Assembly (NCBI GenBank): GCA_016200785.1
Contig: JACQED010000573.1
Coordinates: 1 to 9,674, forward strand
DNA: 9,674 nt
Direction: 5' to 3'
From: Chloroflexota bacterium
GTDB lineage: Bacteria; Chloroflexota; Anaerolineae; Anaerolineales; JACQED01
Program-made: the position numbers and the translations under genes
Shown: one piece after another, positions 1 to 5,863 of the stretch
Numbering within the stretch: the stretch's first letter is position 1
Layout of the letters: the number at the start of each line of letters is the position of its first letter
Notes under the pieces: model-generated
Databases searched by the model: none
Seen by the model: the letters and a program-made list of their open reading frames with translations, nothing else
What the model was told of the DNA's origin: nothing

Positions 1-1
1 C

Positions 2-874
2 CTTGCCGCCGAAGAAACTTACGGCGCGACGAAGACTCTGCTCAATACGATGGCGGCGAACGCGGGGCTGATCGCGCGCTTCGTGCGCGCGGGCGATCTC
101 GACGCGGTCGAAGCCGCGCTGGCTGAATCCCGCCCGGCGGCCTTCGTCTTCGAGATTCTTTCCAATCCGCTGGTGCGCGTCGCCGATGCCCCGGCGCTGA
201 TCGCCCTCGCCAAACGCTACGGCGCAAAGACGATCGTCGACTCGACTTTCACGACGCCTTATCTCGTCAAGCCGCTGGCGCTCGGCGCGGATTTTGTCGC
301 CCACTCGGCGACCAAATACATCGGCGGGCACGGCGACGTGCTGGCCGGCGTTGTCATTTCCTCCGCCGAGAACTGCGCCGTTCTGCGAAAGCACCGCACG
401 CTGGTCGGCTCGAACCTGTCGCCGTTCGATGCGTGGTTGTGCCTGCGCGGCCTGCGCACTCTGCCACTACGAATGCGGCAACAATGCGAGAACGCGCTGA
501 CCCTGGCTCGTTGGCTTTCGGATCATCCGCGCGTCGAGCGCGTCTACTACTCCGGCCTCGAGACCGATCCCCAACACCAGCTGGCCGCCCGCCTTCTTCG
601 CCCCGGCGCCTTCGGCGCGATGCTGTCGTTCGATATTCAACTGGCTGGCCGCGCCGAGGCTTTCGCCGTGATGGAGCGACTACAACTCGTCGAGCGCGTC
701 CCGACGCTGGGCGACGTGACCACGCTTGTCTCGTATCCTCCCCATTCTTCTCACCGATCGCTCACGCCCGAGGCCCGCGCCGCCCTCGGCATTGGCGACG
801 GTTGCATCCGCGTGTCCGTCGGCATCGAGGACGTGAACGATCTGATCGCCGACTTCGCCCAGGCGCTAAGATAG
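2..874 (+). CDS. Trans-sulfuration family PLP enzyme (cystathionine gamma-synthase/lyase or methionine gamma-lyase type), 5' end missing
   Basis: This is a cytoplasmic PLP enzyme of sulfur amino acid metabolism (Cys/Met metabolism PLP family), acting on cystathionine, O-acyl-homoserine or methionine. The reading frame is open from base 2, so the N-terminal part lies outside the window; an internal ATG at 50 is not the real start. The sequence shows the family landmarks in order: a YGAT segment where the family usually has YGGT, FEILSNP (usually ETPSNP), VDSTFTTPY, the PLP-lysine motif SATKYIGGHGD at about 303-335, and the C-terminal core LGDVTTLVSYPP followed by RVSVGIEDVNDLIADF. The altered YGAT and EILSNP positions mean the exact substrate cannot be assigned. 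The TAG stop lies inside a degenerate 7-bp repeat that continues into the next gene, 17 bp downstream. Confidence 0.9.
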   Translation, partial: LAAEETYGATKTLLNTMAANAGLIARFVRAGDLDAVEAALAESRPAAFVFEILSNPLVRVADAPALIALAKRYGAKTIVDSTFTTPYLVKPLALGADFVAHSATKYIGGHGDVLAGVVISSAENCAVLRKHRTLVGSNLSPFDAWLCLRGLRTLPLRMRQQCENALTLARWLSDHPRVERVYYSGLETDPQHQLAARLLRPGAFGAMLSFDIQLAGRAEAFAVMERLQLVERVPTLGDVTTLVSYPPHSSHRSLTPEARAALGIGDGCIRVSVGIEDVNDLIADFAQALR

Positions 875-945
875 CAAATGGCAGATGGCATATGGCCGAT
901 AGCAATGTGCAGTCTGCGCCCTCGGCTGCCTGCCCCCCTGCTCCC
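869..945. repeat. Degenerate heptamer array spanning the stop/start junction, ending in two octamers
   Basis: From 869 to 917 the DNA divides into seven successive 7-bp units of consensus ANATGGC (for example AAATGGC at 876-882 and AGATGGC at 883-889), decaying in the last two. Two 8-bp units follow at 930-945 (CTGCCCCC, CTGCTCCC). The first unit contains the TAG stop of the upstream gene, and the third (890-896) supplies the ATG at 892 of the next gene, so the array forms the gene junction and the first codons of the glycosyltransferase. The unit boundaries are read directly from the sequence; the link to slippage-generated repeats is inference. Confidence 0.65.
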
Positions 946-1602
946 GTGCGCCGCCATCACGCCTTCCTAATTCTCGCCGTTTTCGTCGCCGCATTCCTGC
1001 GTCTCTTTCTTCTCCACGCAATACCGCCCGGCCTGCACTACGACCTCGCCACCAATCTGCTAATCGGCAGCGACATCGCCTTCGGAACTTATCGCCCGAT
1101 CTTCATCACCGCCTTTACCGGGCGCGAAGTGTTGTTCTTCTACTGGCTCGCAGGGTTGATGCGTTTCGTCGGGCCGAACGTCTTCACCCTCCACCTCGCC
1201 GGATCGCTGATCGGCCTGCTCACCGTCCCGGCGACGTACTTCGCTGTGCGGCACGTCTTCGCACACGATCGAAACCGCAATTGGCTGGCCGCCCTTTCCG
1301 CCGCCCTGCTCGCCGGCAATCTCTGGCAAGTTCACGCATCACGCTTCACGCTTCACGCTTCATTCTACCCGTCACCCGCCACACGGCACTCGTCACCCTC
1401 GCCGGCCTCTTCACCGGCCTCGCCGCCTACACCTACCTCGCCGCCCGCGCCTTCCCAATTCCCGTCGCCGTTGCGCTGCTTGTGCTGTTCATCTCCCGGC
1501 CTCGCCAGACGCTATCACCAATTCTCATCTACCTTCTTTCCGCCCTCCTGGCCTTCGCCCCTCTCGGCTACTTCTTCTACACCCATCCCGATTCTTTTTT
1601 GA
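892..1602 (+). CDS. GT39/PMT-type membrane glycosyltransferase, N-terminal fragment (frame lost at about 1340-1375)
   Basis: This is the N-terminal part of a polytopic transferase of the dolichyl-phosphate-mannose protein mannosyltransferase type (PMT_2), which moves a sugar from a lipid-phosphate carrier to an extracytoplasmic acceptor. From ATG 892, residues 24-42 form a first membrane helix. It is followed by IPPGLHYDLA, where Asp51 matches the catalytic acidic residue of the family, though the usual DEA is DLA here. GREVLFFYWLAG and a helix ending in LLTVPATYFAV follow. Family-like sequence ends at NLWQVHASRF; downstream, this frame gives low-complexity Pro/Ser/Thr sequence to a TGA at 1600-1602 (236 residues), while homology resumes in another frame. 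The start is the first in-frame ATG after the upstream gene and has no clear ribosome binding site. Confidence 0.7.
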   Translation: MADSNVQSAPSAACPPAPVRRHHAFLILAVFVAAFLRLFLLHAIPPGLHYDLATNLLIGSDIAFGTYRPIFITAFTGREVLFFYWLAGLMRFVGPNVFTLHLAGSLIGLLTVPATYFAVRHVFAHDRNRNWLAALSAALLAGNLWQVHASRFTLHASFYPSPATRHSSPSPASSPASPPTPTSPPAPSQFPSPLRCLCCSSPGLARRYHQFSSTFFPPSWPSPLSATSSTPIPILF

Positions 1603-3719
1603 TTCGTATGAGTCAAGTCGCGCCGACGGCGAACGACAAGGCTCTGCTGTTGCAAAGCGCGCTGGCGGCTTTCAAAATGATCTTCATCAGCGGCGATCCG
1701 TACGAGCGATTCAATTATCCGTACCGCCCGATCTTCGGCCCGATCCTCGGCGCGTTCTTCGTCGTCGGCGTCGCCACCACCATCGCGCGCGCCGTCCGCG
1801 CCCGAACGCCTCTCGCCCGCGCCGCCGAGTTCATGCTCCTCGTCTGGATTCCGGCGATGCTTCTGCCGACGATCCTCGCCGTCCACGAAATCTTTCCCTC
1901 GAACGTCCGCGCCATCGGCCTCATCCCGCTGATCTTCGTCCCGACCGCGCGAGGGCTTATTGAAACAACTCAATGGATAGTGCGCCGATTTCTGGCGGCG
2001 GAACTTCCAACGGAAGTTCAGGCAAAAAGGCGGATACGGCCCAAACCCCATCCGCTTTTCCGTTTCCTAGCCGCTGAGAGTCGAATATCCATTTCCCTCG
2101 TTTCCACTGTTTCCCTCATTTCCCTTTGCCTCTCCACCTCCTCCGCCTACTTCCTCGAATGGGGCCGTTGGCCCATCGTTTACCGCGACAACGACGCCGA
2201 CCTCGCCGCCGCCGCGCGCTGGCTGAACGAACAAGACACGGCGAATACGTCAATATTCATGTCCGCCATCCACTACCGTCATCCGACAATAGCGTTTCTC
2301 GCGCAGGACTATTCCAGGATGCGCTGGTTCACCGGCGCCAATACACTCGCCATCCCGCCGACAGGAGGCGCCATCTACATCTTCCCTCACTCCGCGCCGC
2401 CGCCTGACGAATGGATCGCACAATGGAGTTCAGCGCTCGTCGCCGCGCCGCCCGGCCCGGATGGCGAGTCGGACTTTCGCGCCTACCGCTTCAACGCCCC
2501 TCCCCCCACGCCGCCATACACCACCTCGCCCGCAAACTTCGACAACATCGTTGCATTGACAGGTTATCGCGCGATTCGCGCCGTCTCAGGCAAGAGCGTC
2601 GTTGTCGATCTGTACTGGCGGGTGCTGAACCCGCCGGGGACCGGCGACTTCCGCGTCGTCGCCGATCTGGTGGACGCGTGGGGCTATCACTGGGCGCAGG
2701 GTTTCAACGATTCGTATCCTTCCGAACAATGGCAAGCGGACGAGACGCTCATCACCCGAGTCGAAATCTCCGCGCCGATCGGTCTCCCGCCGGGCGACGA
2801 CTATCGGCTAGCCGTGACGCTCTTCGCGCCGAGCACTGGCGCACGGCTCACGACGATCGACTCCGCCGGGCGCTTCGCCGGCGCGACGGCAAACGTCGGC
2901 CCGATCGCGGTGGCGCAGTCAGCCGTGGAATATGAACCGGACGAGGTGACTCCCAGCCAATCCTCGGACCTGCGCCTCGGCCCCGTGTCGCTGATCGGTT
3001 ACGATCCACCTGCGACGGCGGCGCTTCCCGGCGCGAGGCTGGACTTTGCGCTGTACTGGCAAGCCTCCGTCGCGCCGCGCGAAACCTATCTCACCACGGT
3101 AACGCTCGACGCGCCCGGCGGCGTTTTGGAATCCGGTTCGCCCGTCCACGACTCTTATCCGACCGGCCAATGGCACAGCGGCGAGATCGTCATTGACCGC
3201 CACGCACCGCGCCTGCCGCGCGACCTGAGCCCGGGTTGGTATCTTCTCAAGTTGACTTTGAGCGAGTCGTCGGGCGAATCGAAACACGCCGCTCTTGGCG
3301 GGATCCACGTTTTGCCGATCGAGCGAGTCTTCGCCCCGCCCGCGCCGACGCGCCCGGCCAACCTCACCCTCGGCGACACTGTTCGACTAATCGGTTTCGA
3401 TTTGGCTCCCTTGGCATCCGACCTCCGGCCTCCGACTTCCAGCCTCACACTCTACTGGCAATCACTCGCCGAAACCGAAACCGACTACACCGTTTTCGTC
3501 CACGTTCTCGATGCCAACGGCCAGATCGTCGCTCAACGCGACGCCGCGCCTCGCGACAATGCATATCCGACATCGCTGTGGATGAAAGGTGAATACGTGT
3601 CCGATCCGTACACGATCGCGTTGGCATCGGGAACGTATGCGCTTGAAGTCGGGATGTATTTGCCGGAGAACGGGAAGACATTGGGCGGAGGCAGGATTGG
3701 GGAAGTTACCGTGCCCTGA
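1281..3719 (+). CDS. GT39/PMT-type membrane glycosyltransferase, remainder with three C-terminal beta-sandwich repeats (continuation after frameshift)
   Basis: This frame carries the rest of the transferase. The formal start, TTG 1281, is not credible: family-like sequence begins only near 1371 (TLAGLFTGLAAYTYLAARAF), so the true gene is 892-3719 with a frameshift. Several membrane helices follow to about 2160, then an extracytoplasmic segment, then three related domains of about 120-145 residues at 2529-2922, 2970-3333 and 3354-3716. Each has LxGYD/LIGFD near its start, an LYWR/LYWQ strand, and YPxxxW followed by an acidic residue (YPSEQW, YPTGQW, YPTSLW). Such modules at the end of GT39 proteins are a pattern I associate with Chloroflexota. 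One extra 7-bp unit, or two fewer, at 1334-1361 would give one protein of about 944 or 937 residues. Without that the catalytic Asp51 is separated from this half and the gene is probably inactive. Confidence 0.7.
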   Translation: MAGRPFRRPARRQSLASSRITLHASRFILPVTRHTALVTLAGLFTGLAAYTYLAARAFPIPVAVALLVLFISRPRQTLSPILIYLLSALLAFAPLGYFFYTHPDSFLIRMSQVAPTANDKALLLQSALAAFKMIFISGDPYERFNYPYRPIFGPILGAFFVVGVATTIARAVRARTPLARAAEFMLLVWIPAMLLPTILAVHEIFPSNVRAIGLIPLIFVPTARGLIETTQWIVRRFLAAELPTEVQAKRRIRPKPHPLFRFLAAESRISISLVSTVSLISLCLSTSSAYFLEWGRWPIVYRDNDADLAAAARWLNEQDTANTSIFMSAIHYRHPTIAFLAQDYSRMRWFTGANTLAIPPTGGAIYIFPHSAPPPDEWIAQWSSALVAAPPGPDGESDFRAYRFNAPPPTPPYTTSPANFDNIVALTGYRAIRAVSGKSVVVDLYWRVLNPPGTGDFRVVADLVDAWGYHWAQGFNDSYPSEQWQADETLITRVEISAPIGLPPGDDYRLAVTLFAPSTGARLTTIDSAGRFAGATANVGPIAVAQSAVEYEPDEVTPSQSSDLRLGPVSLIGYDPPATAALPGARLDFALYWQASVAPRETYLTTVTLDAPGGVLESGSPVHDSYPTGQWHSGEIVIDRHAPRLPRDLSPGWYLLKLTLSESSGESKHAALGGIHVLPIERVFAPPAPTRPANLTLGDTVRLIGFDLAPLASDLRPPTSSLTLYWQSLAETETDYTVFVHVLDANGQIVAQRDAAPRDNAYPTSLWMKGEYVSDPYTIALASGTYALEVGMYLPENGKTLGGGRIGEVTVP
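1334..1396 (+). repeat. Nine-unit heptamer array inside the glycosyltransferase, site of the frameshift
   Basis: Units 1-4 (1334-1361) are ACGCATC followed by three exact ACGCTTC copies. A divergent unit (1362-1368) follows, then four units of consensus CCGTCAC at 1369-1396 (ccgtcac, ccgccac, acggcac, tcgtcac). The plausible protein frame before the array (codons starting at 3n+1) differs from the frame after it (3n). Seven is not a multiple of three, so gain or loss of units shifts the frame. Adding one unit or removing two joins the two halves. Confidence 0.8.
2001..2059. repeat. Two adjacent hairpins inside the glycosyltransferase coding region
   Basis: The first is GAACTTCC (2001-2008), a 3-base loop, and GGAAGTTC (2012-2019), a perfect 8-bp stem. 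The second pairs AAAAGGCGGAT (2025-2035) with ATCCGCTTTT (2050-2059), leaving one bulged G and a 14-base loop. They encode a charged Arg/Lys/Pro linker between two membrane segments, longer and more basic than I would expect there. They could be an in-frame palindromic insertion or chance. Confidence 0.45.
2092..2127 (+). repeat. Four-unit 9-bp repeat encoding a (I/V)-S-(L/T) run in a membrane helix
   Basis: Four 9-bp units, tttccctcg, tttccactg, tttccctca and tttcccttt, are read directly at 2092-2100, 2101-2109, 2110-2118 and 2119-2127. Nine is a multiple of three, so unit changes stay in frame and only lengthen or shorten the predicted last membrane segment of the transferase by three residues each. 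Confidence 0.65.
3413..3447 (+). repeat. Degenerate heptamer array in the third beta-sandwich domain
   Basis: Five consecutive 7-bp units of consensus GRCCTCC (GGCATCC, GACCTCC, then GGCCTCC, GACTTCC, and a decayed last unit) sit where the second domain has a short loop before its LYWQ strand. They encode the loop LASDLRPPTSSL, which is longer and lower in complexity than the equivalent loop. Confidence 0.6.
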
Positions 3720-3733
3720 GGGTATGGTATCAT
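3706..3733 (+). promoter_or_regulatory. Possible extended -10 promoter for the methyltransferase
   Basis: TGGTATCAT at 3725-3733 fits an extended -10 (TG, one base, TATCAT). A weak TTACCG lies 16 bp upstream at 3706-3711. Transcription from it would begin near 3740, about three bases before ATG 3743, giving an almost leaderless transcript. That would explain the lack of a ribosome binding site. The call rests on consensus match only. Confidence 0.35.
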
Positions 3734-3742
3734 TCGCGGCCA

Positions 3743-4321
3743 ATGAGACGCCTCTTTTTCAATCTCTGGTATTGGTTGCCCGTCAAGCCGCCGTGGGACA
3801 GCGGTATCAGCCCGCCCGAACTCACGCGGGTCGTCGAAGGGTCAGCGCGGTCGCCGGCACTGCCGCCCGGGCGCGCGCTCGATCTCGGGTGCGGCACCGG
3901 GACCAATGTGATCTATCTCGCGCAACGCGGCTGGCACACCGTCGGCGTTGACTTCGCGGGGCGGGCAATCCATGCGGCGCGGCGCAAAGCGAAATCGGCG
4001 GGCGCGGACTCGCTGTGCGAGTTCCACGCCGGCGACGTGACCGACCTTTCGTTTTTACAACCGCCTTTTGACCTCGCCCTCGACATGGGTTGCTTCCATT
4101 CGCTCGATCTGGCGGGCCGCCCGCGTTATGCCGATGGGCTTGCGCGCTTGCTCCGACCCGGCGCGATTTATTTGCTCTACGCCTTCAAACCCGGCGGCGA
4201 CGGGCCGCGCGGCGCCAGTGAAGAGGAAGTCCTCGCCACGTTTCAAACGGCCTTTCGCGCCGCCAAGATCGAACAGGGGACGGGGAGGCCGTCGGCGTGG
4301 TACACTCTGGAACGAAAATAA
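3743..4321 (+). CDS. Class I SAM-dependent methyltransferase
   Basis: This is a small (192-residue) soluble Rossmann-fold methyltransferase. Motif I is DLGCGTGTN at residues 47-55; the acidic residue that binds the SAM ribose is Asp70 in GVDF; Asp98 in AGDVTDL sits at the adenine-binding position; and FDLALDMGCFHSL (109-121) is motif IV. The order and spacing resemble small-molecule methyltransferases of the TehB/thiopurine type, but the substrate cannot be read from sequence. ATG 3743 lies 23 bp after the glycosyltransferase stop, lacks a Shine-Dalgarno sequence and follows an extended -10 element, so it may be read from a nearly leaderless transcript. Its last 25 bases overlap the start of the metalloenzyme gene, which implies translational coupling. 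Confidence 0.88.
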   Translation: MRRLFFNLWYWLPVKPPWDSGISPPELTRVVEGSARSPALPPGRALDLGCGTGTNVIYLAQRGWHTVGVDFAGRAIHAARRKAKSAGADSLCEFHAGDVTDLSFLQPPFDLALDMGCFHSLDLAGRPRYADGLARLLRPGAIYLLYAFKPGGDGPRGASEEEVLATFQTAFRAAKIEQGTGRPSAWYTLERK

Positions 4322-5223
4322 AATCGATCCTCTTCATCTTCCTCGACGGCGTCGGACTGGGCGAGGACGATCCATCGCGCAACCCGTTCGCCGTTGCCGA
4401 GATTCCGAATCTGATCGCTCTTCTCGGCGGCCGGCGTCCCCTGGCCGGCCTGCCCCGGATCGAATCCGATCGCGCCGTCTTCATCCCCACCGATCCCTCG
4501 CTCGGCGTGCCGGGGCCGCCGCAATCGGCCACCGGGCAAGCGGCGATCCTCACCGGGCTGAACGTCCCCGCGCTGATCGGCAAGCACTGGGGCCCGAAGC
4601 CCAATGCGGCCGTCGTCGAGATCGTCAAGCGCGACAACATCTTCAAGACCCTCGGCGGGCGCGCGGCGCTGGCGAACGCGTACCCGGAGCGCTACTTCGC
4701 GGCGATCCGATCCGGGCGGCGGAACTATTCGACCGTGCCACTGGCCGTGACTTCGGCCGGCCTGCCTCTCTTCACCGCCGCTGACCTGCGCGCGGGCCGC
4801 GCGTTCTCGGCCGACTTCACCGGCGCGGGTTGGCGCGCCGATCTCAAGTTCACCGACACCCCGCTCTACACGCCGCGCGAGGCCGGGCGCAAACTGGCGG
4901 CGTCGGCGATGGAGCGGGCTTTCACTTTTTTCGAGCACTGGCTGACCGACTACGTCGGCCACCGGGGGACTCTGGCCGAGGCGATCCGCACGGTGGAAAC
5001 TTTCGACGCCGCCCTCGGCGGCGTGCTCGAAGCGTGGGACGACACCCGAGGCCTGACCGTGATCACATCCGATCATGGCAACCTCGAGGACATGAGCATG
5101 CGCCACCACAGTTTGAATCGCGTCCCGACGCTGGTCGTCGGCGAGGCCCGCGCCGCCTTTGCCGAAAACCTGACCGACCTGACCGGCTTTGTGCCCGCCA
5201 TCCGGAAGGCATTGGCGATCTGA
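4297..5223 (+). CDS. Alkaline-phosphatase-superfamily metalloenzyme (phosphoglycerate-mutase-like, Metalloenzyme domain)
   Basis: This 308-residue protein belongs to the superfamily that includes cofactor-independent phosphoglycerate mutase, phosphopentomutase and nucleotide pyrophosphatases. The metal-site motifs are in the expected order: FLDGVGLG (Asp17), QSATGQAAILTG at 76-87 with Ser77 or Thr79 as the candidate nucleophile, DYVGHRG (Asp218, His222), and SDHGNLED (Asp259, His260). It is much shorter than true independent phosphoglycerate mutases (about 510 residues), so it probably lacks their phosphotransferase insert and acts as a hydrolase or mutase on an unknown phosphate ester. GTG 4297 is chosen because GGGGAGG (4282-4288) sits 8 bases upstream. 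The start overlaps the methyltransferase end by 25 bases. The product looks cytoplasmic, without a signal peptide. Confidence 0.85.
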   Translation: MVHSGTKIKSILFIFLDGVGLGEDDPSRNPFAVAEIPNLIALLGGRRPLAGLPRIESDRAVFIPTDPSLGVPGPPQSATGQAAILTGLNVPALIGKHWGPKPNAAVVEIVKRDNIFKTLGGRAALANAYPERYFAAIRSGRRNYSTVPLAVTSAGLPLFTAADLRAGRAFSADFTGAGWRADLKFTDTPLYTPREAGRKLAASAMERAFTFFEHWLTDYVGHRGTLAEAIRTVETFDAALGGVLEAWDDTRGLTVITSDHGNLEDMSMRHHSLNRVPTLVVGEARAAFAENLTDLTGFVPAIRKALAI

Positions 5224-5250
5224 GCTTTGAGACTGCGAAGCGCCCCTGCG

Positions 5251-5271
5251 GAGTTGGGGATTAGGGATTGA
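5251..5271. repeat. Short GGATTAG-type heptamer repeat overlapping a -35 box
   Basis: Three 7-bp units, GAGTTGG, GGATTAG and GGATTGA, occupy 5251-5271. The last contributes most of the TTGACG hexamer at 5268-5273, the -35 of a strong promoter candidate. The GGATTNG unit recurs at 7624-7644. Otherwise the 130-bp gap 5224-5353 holds only that promoter and a short upstream ORF; I see no terminator hairpin. Confidence 0.5.
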
Positions 5272-5296
5272 CGGCCCATCCAGTCGGGCTTATCAT
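5268..5296 (+). promoter_or_regulatory. Sigma-70-type promoter for the flavin reductase-AMMECR1 pair
   Basis: TTGACG (5268-5273), a 17-bp spacer and TATCAT (5291-5296) match the primary sigma consensus closely, the best match I found in the window. The predicted transcription start is near 5303. An ATG at 5305 would then lie at the 5' end of the mRNA and open a 19-codon ORF ending at 5364. The flavin reductase ATG at 5354 lies about 50 bases into the leader. Confidence 0.6.
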
Positions 5297-5353
5297 TTCA
5301 ACCGATGCTCGTTGACGACTCCCGGCAGGCGATACCCGACGCCCGACAGCCTC

Positions 5354-5839
5354 ATGCCCGTTGATTCCGAAACTCTCCGCACCGCCCTGCGCGGCTGGGC
5401 GAGCGGTGTGACGATCGTCACGGCGCGCGCTGGCGGCGAGACGCACGGCATGACCGTGAGTTCGTTCACCTCCGTCTCGCTCGATCCGCCGCTCGTGCTG
5501 GTGTGTATCGAACAGTCAACGCGCACCCACCGGCTGATCCAGGCTTCGGGCGCGTTCGCCGTGTCGGTGTTGAACGAGTCACAGGGCGAGTGGTCGGATC
5601 GTTTTGGCGGGCGCGACTCGGATGGCCGGGAGCGCTTCGAAGGCGTGGCGACATTCGCCGCGCTGACCGGCGCGCCGATCCTCGGCGACGGCGTGGCCTA
5701 TTTCGACTGCGTGATTCAAGAAAAGCATCCCGCGGGCAACCACACGATCTTCGTCGGCCAGGTCGTGGCCGCGAAACTTGCCAATGGCCGCGCGCCGCTG
5801 GTGTATTGGAAGCAGGCTTATCGCAAGATTGCTTCGTAG
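5354..5839 (+). CDS. Flavin reductase-like, FMN-binding domain protein
   Basis: This 161-residue protein has the split-barrel flavin reductase domain, which binds FMN and either reduces it with NAD(P)H or serves as the reductase partner of a monooxygenase. Family signatures are GVTIVTA (18-24), HGMTVSSFTSVSLDPP (31-46) followed by a hydrophobic strand, and AGNHTIFVGQV (127-137). The length is typical for one domain. ATG 5354 is preferred because MPVDSETLRTAL aligns with the normal family N-terminus. The frame extends upstream to a TTG at 5312, which would add 14 residues rich in Pro, Arg and Thr. There is no clear Shine-Dalgarno sequence. It precedes the AMMECR1 gene by 24 bp, so the two are probably cotranscribed. 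No partner oxygenase gene is in the window. Confidence 0.87.
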   Translation: MPVDSETLRTALRGWASGVTIVTARAGGETHGMTVSSFTSVSLDPPLVLVCIEQSTRTHRLIQASGAFAVSVLNESQGEWSDRFGGRDSDGRERFEGVATFAALTGAPILGDGVAYFDCVIQEKHPAGNHTIFVGQVVAAKLANGRAPLVYWKQAYRKIAS

Positions 5840-5863
5840 CGAAGAAGCAGAAAGGGGCAGCTC

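Noticed and set aside
1281..1370. TTG 1281 as the true start of a separate C-terminal glycosyltransferase protein
   Set aside because: The first 30 residues in that frame are out-of-frame translation of the upstream half, with no ribosome binding site and no family similarity until about 1371.
4298..4306. TGGTACACT as an internal extended -10 promoter
   Set aside because: It overlaps the GTG start and coding end, and no suitable start codon lies at the predicted transcript end; the gene is better explained by coupling and its GGGGAGG site.
4243..5109. A 288-codon open frame on the minus strand
   Set aside because: It lies opposite the metalloenzyme and methyltransferase and has an Arg/Gly-rich, unrecognisable translation; treated as a shadow.
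5312..5353. TTG start for the flavin reductase at 5312
   Set aside because: It adds a Pro/Arg-rich tail absent from the family; ATG 5354 matches the usual N-terminus, although neither has a clear ribosome binding site.
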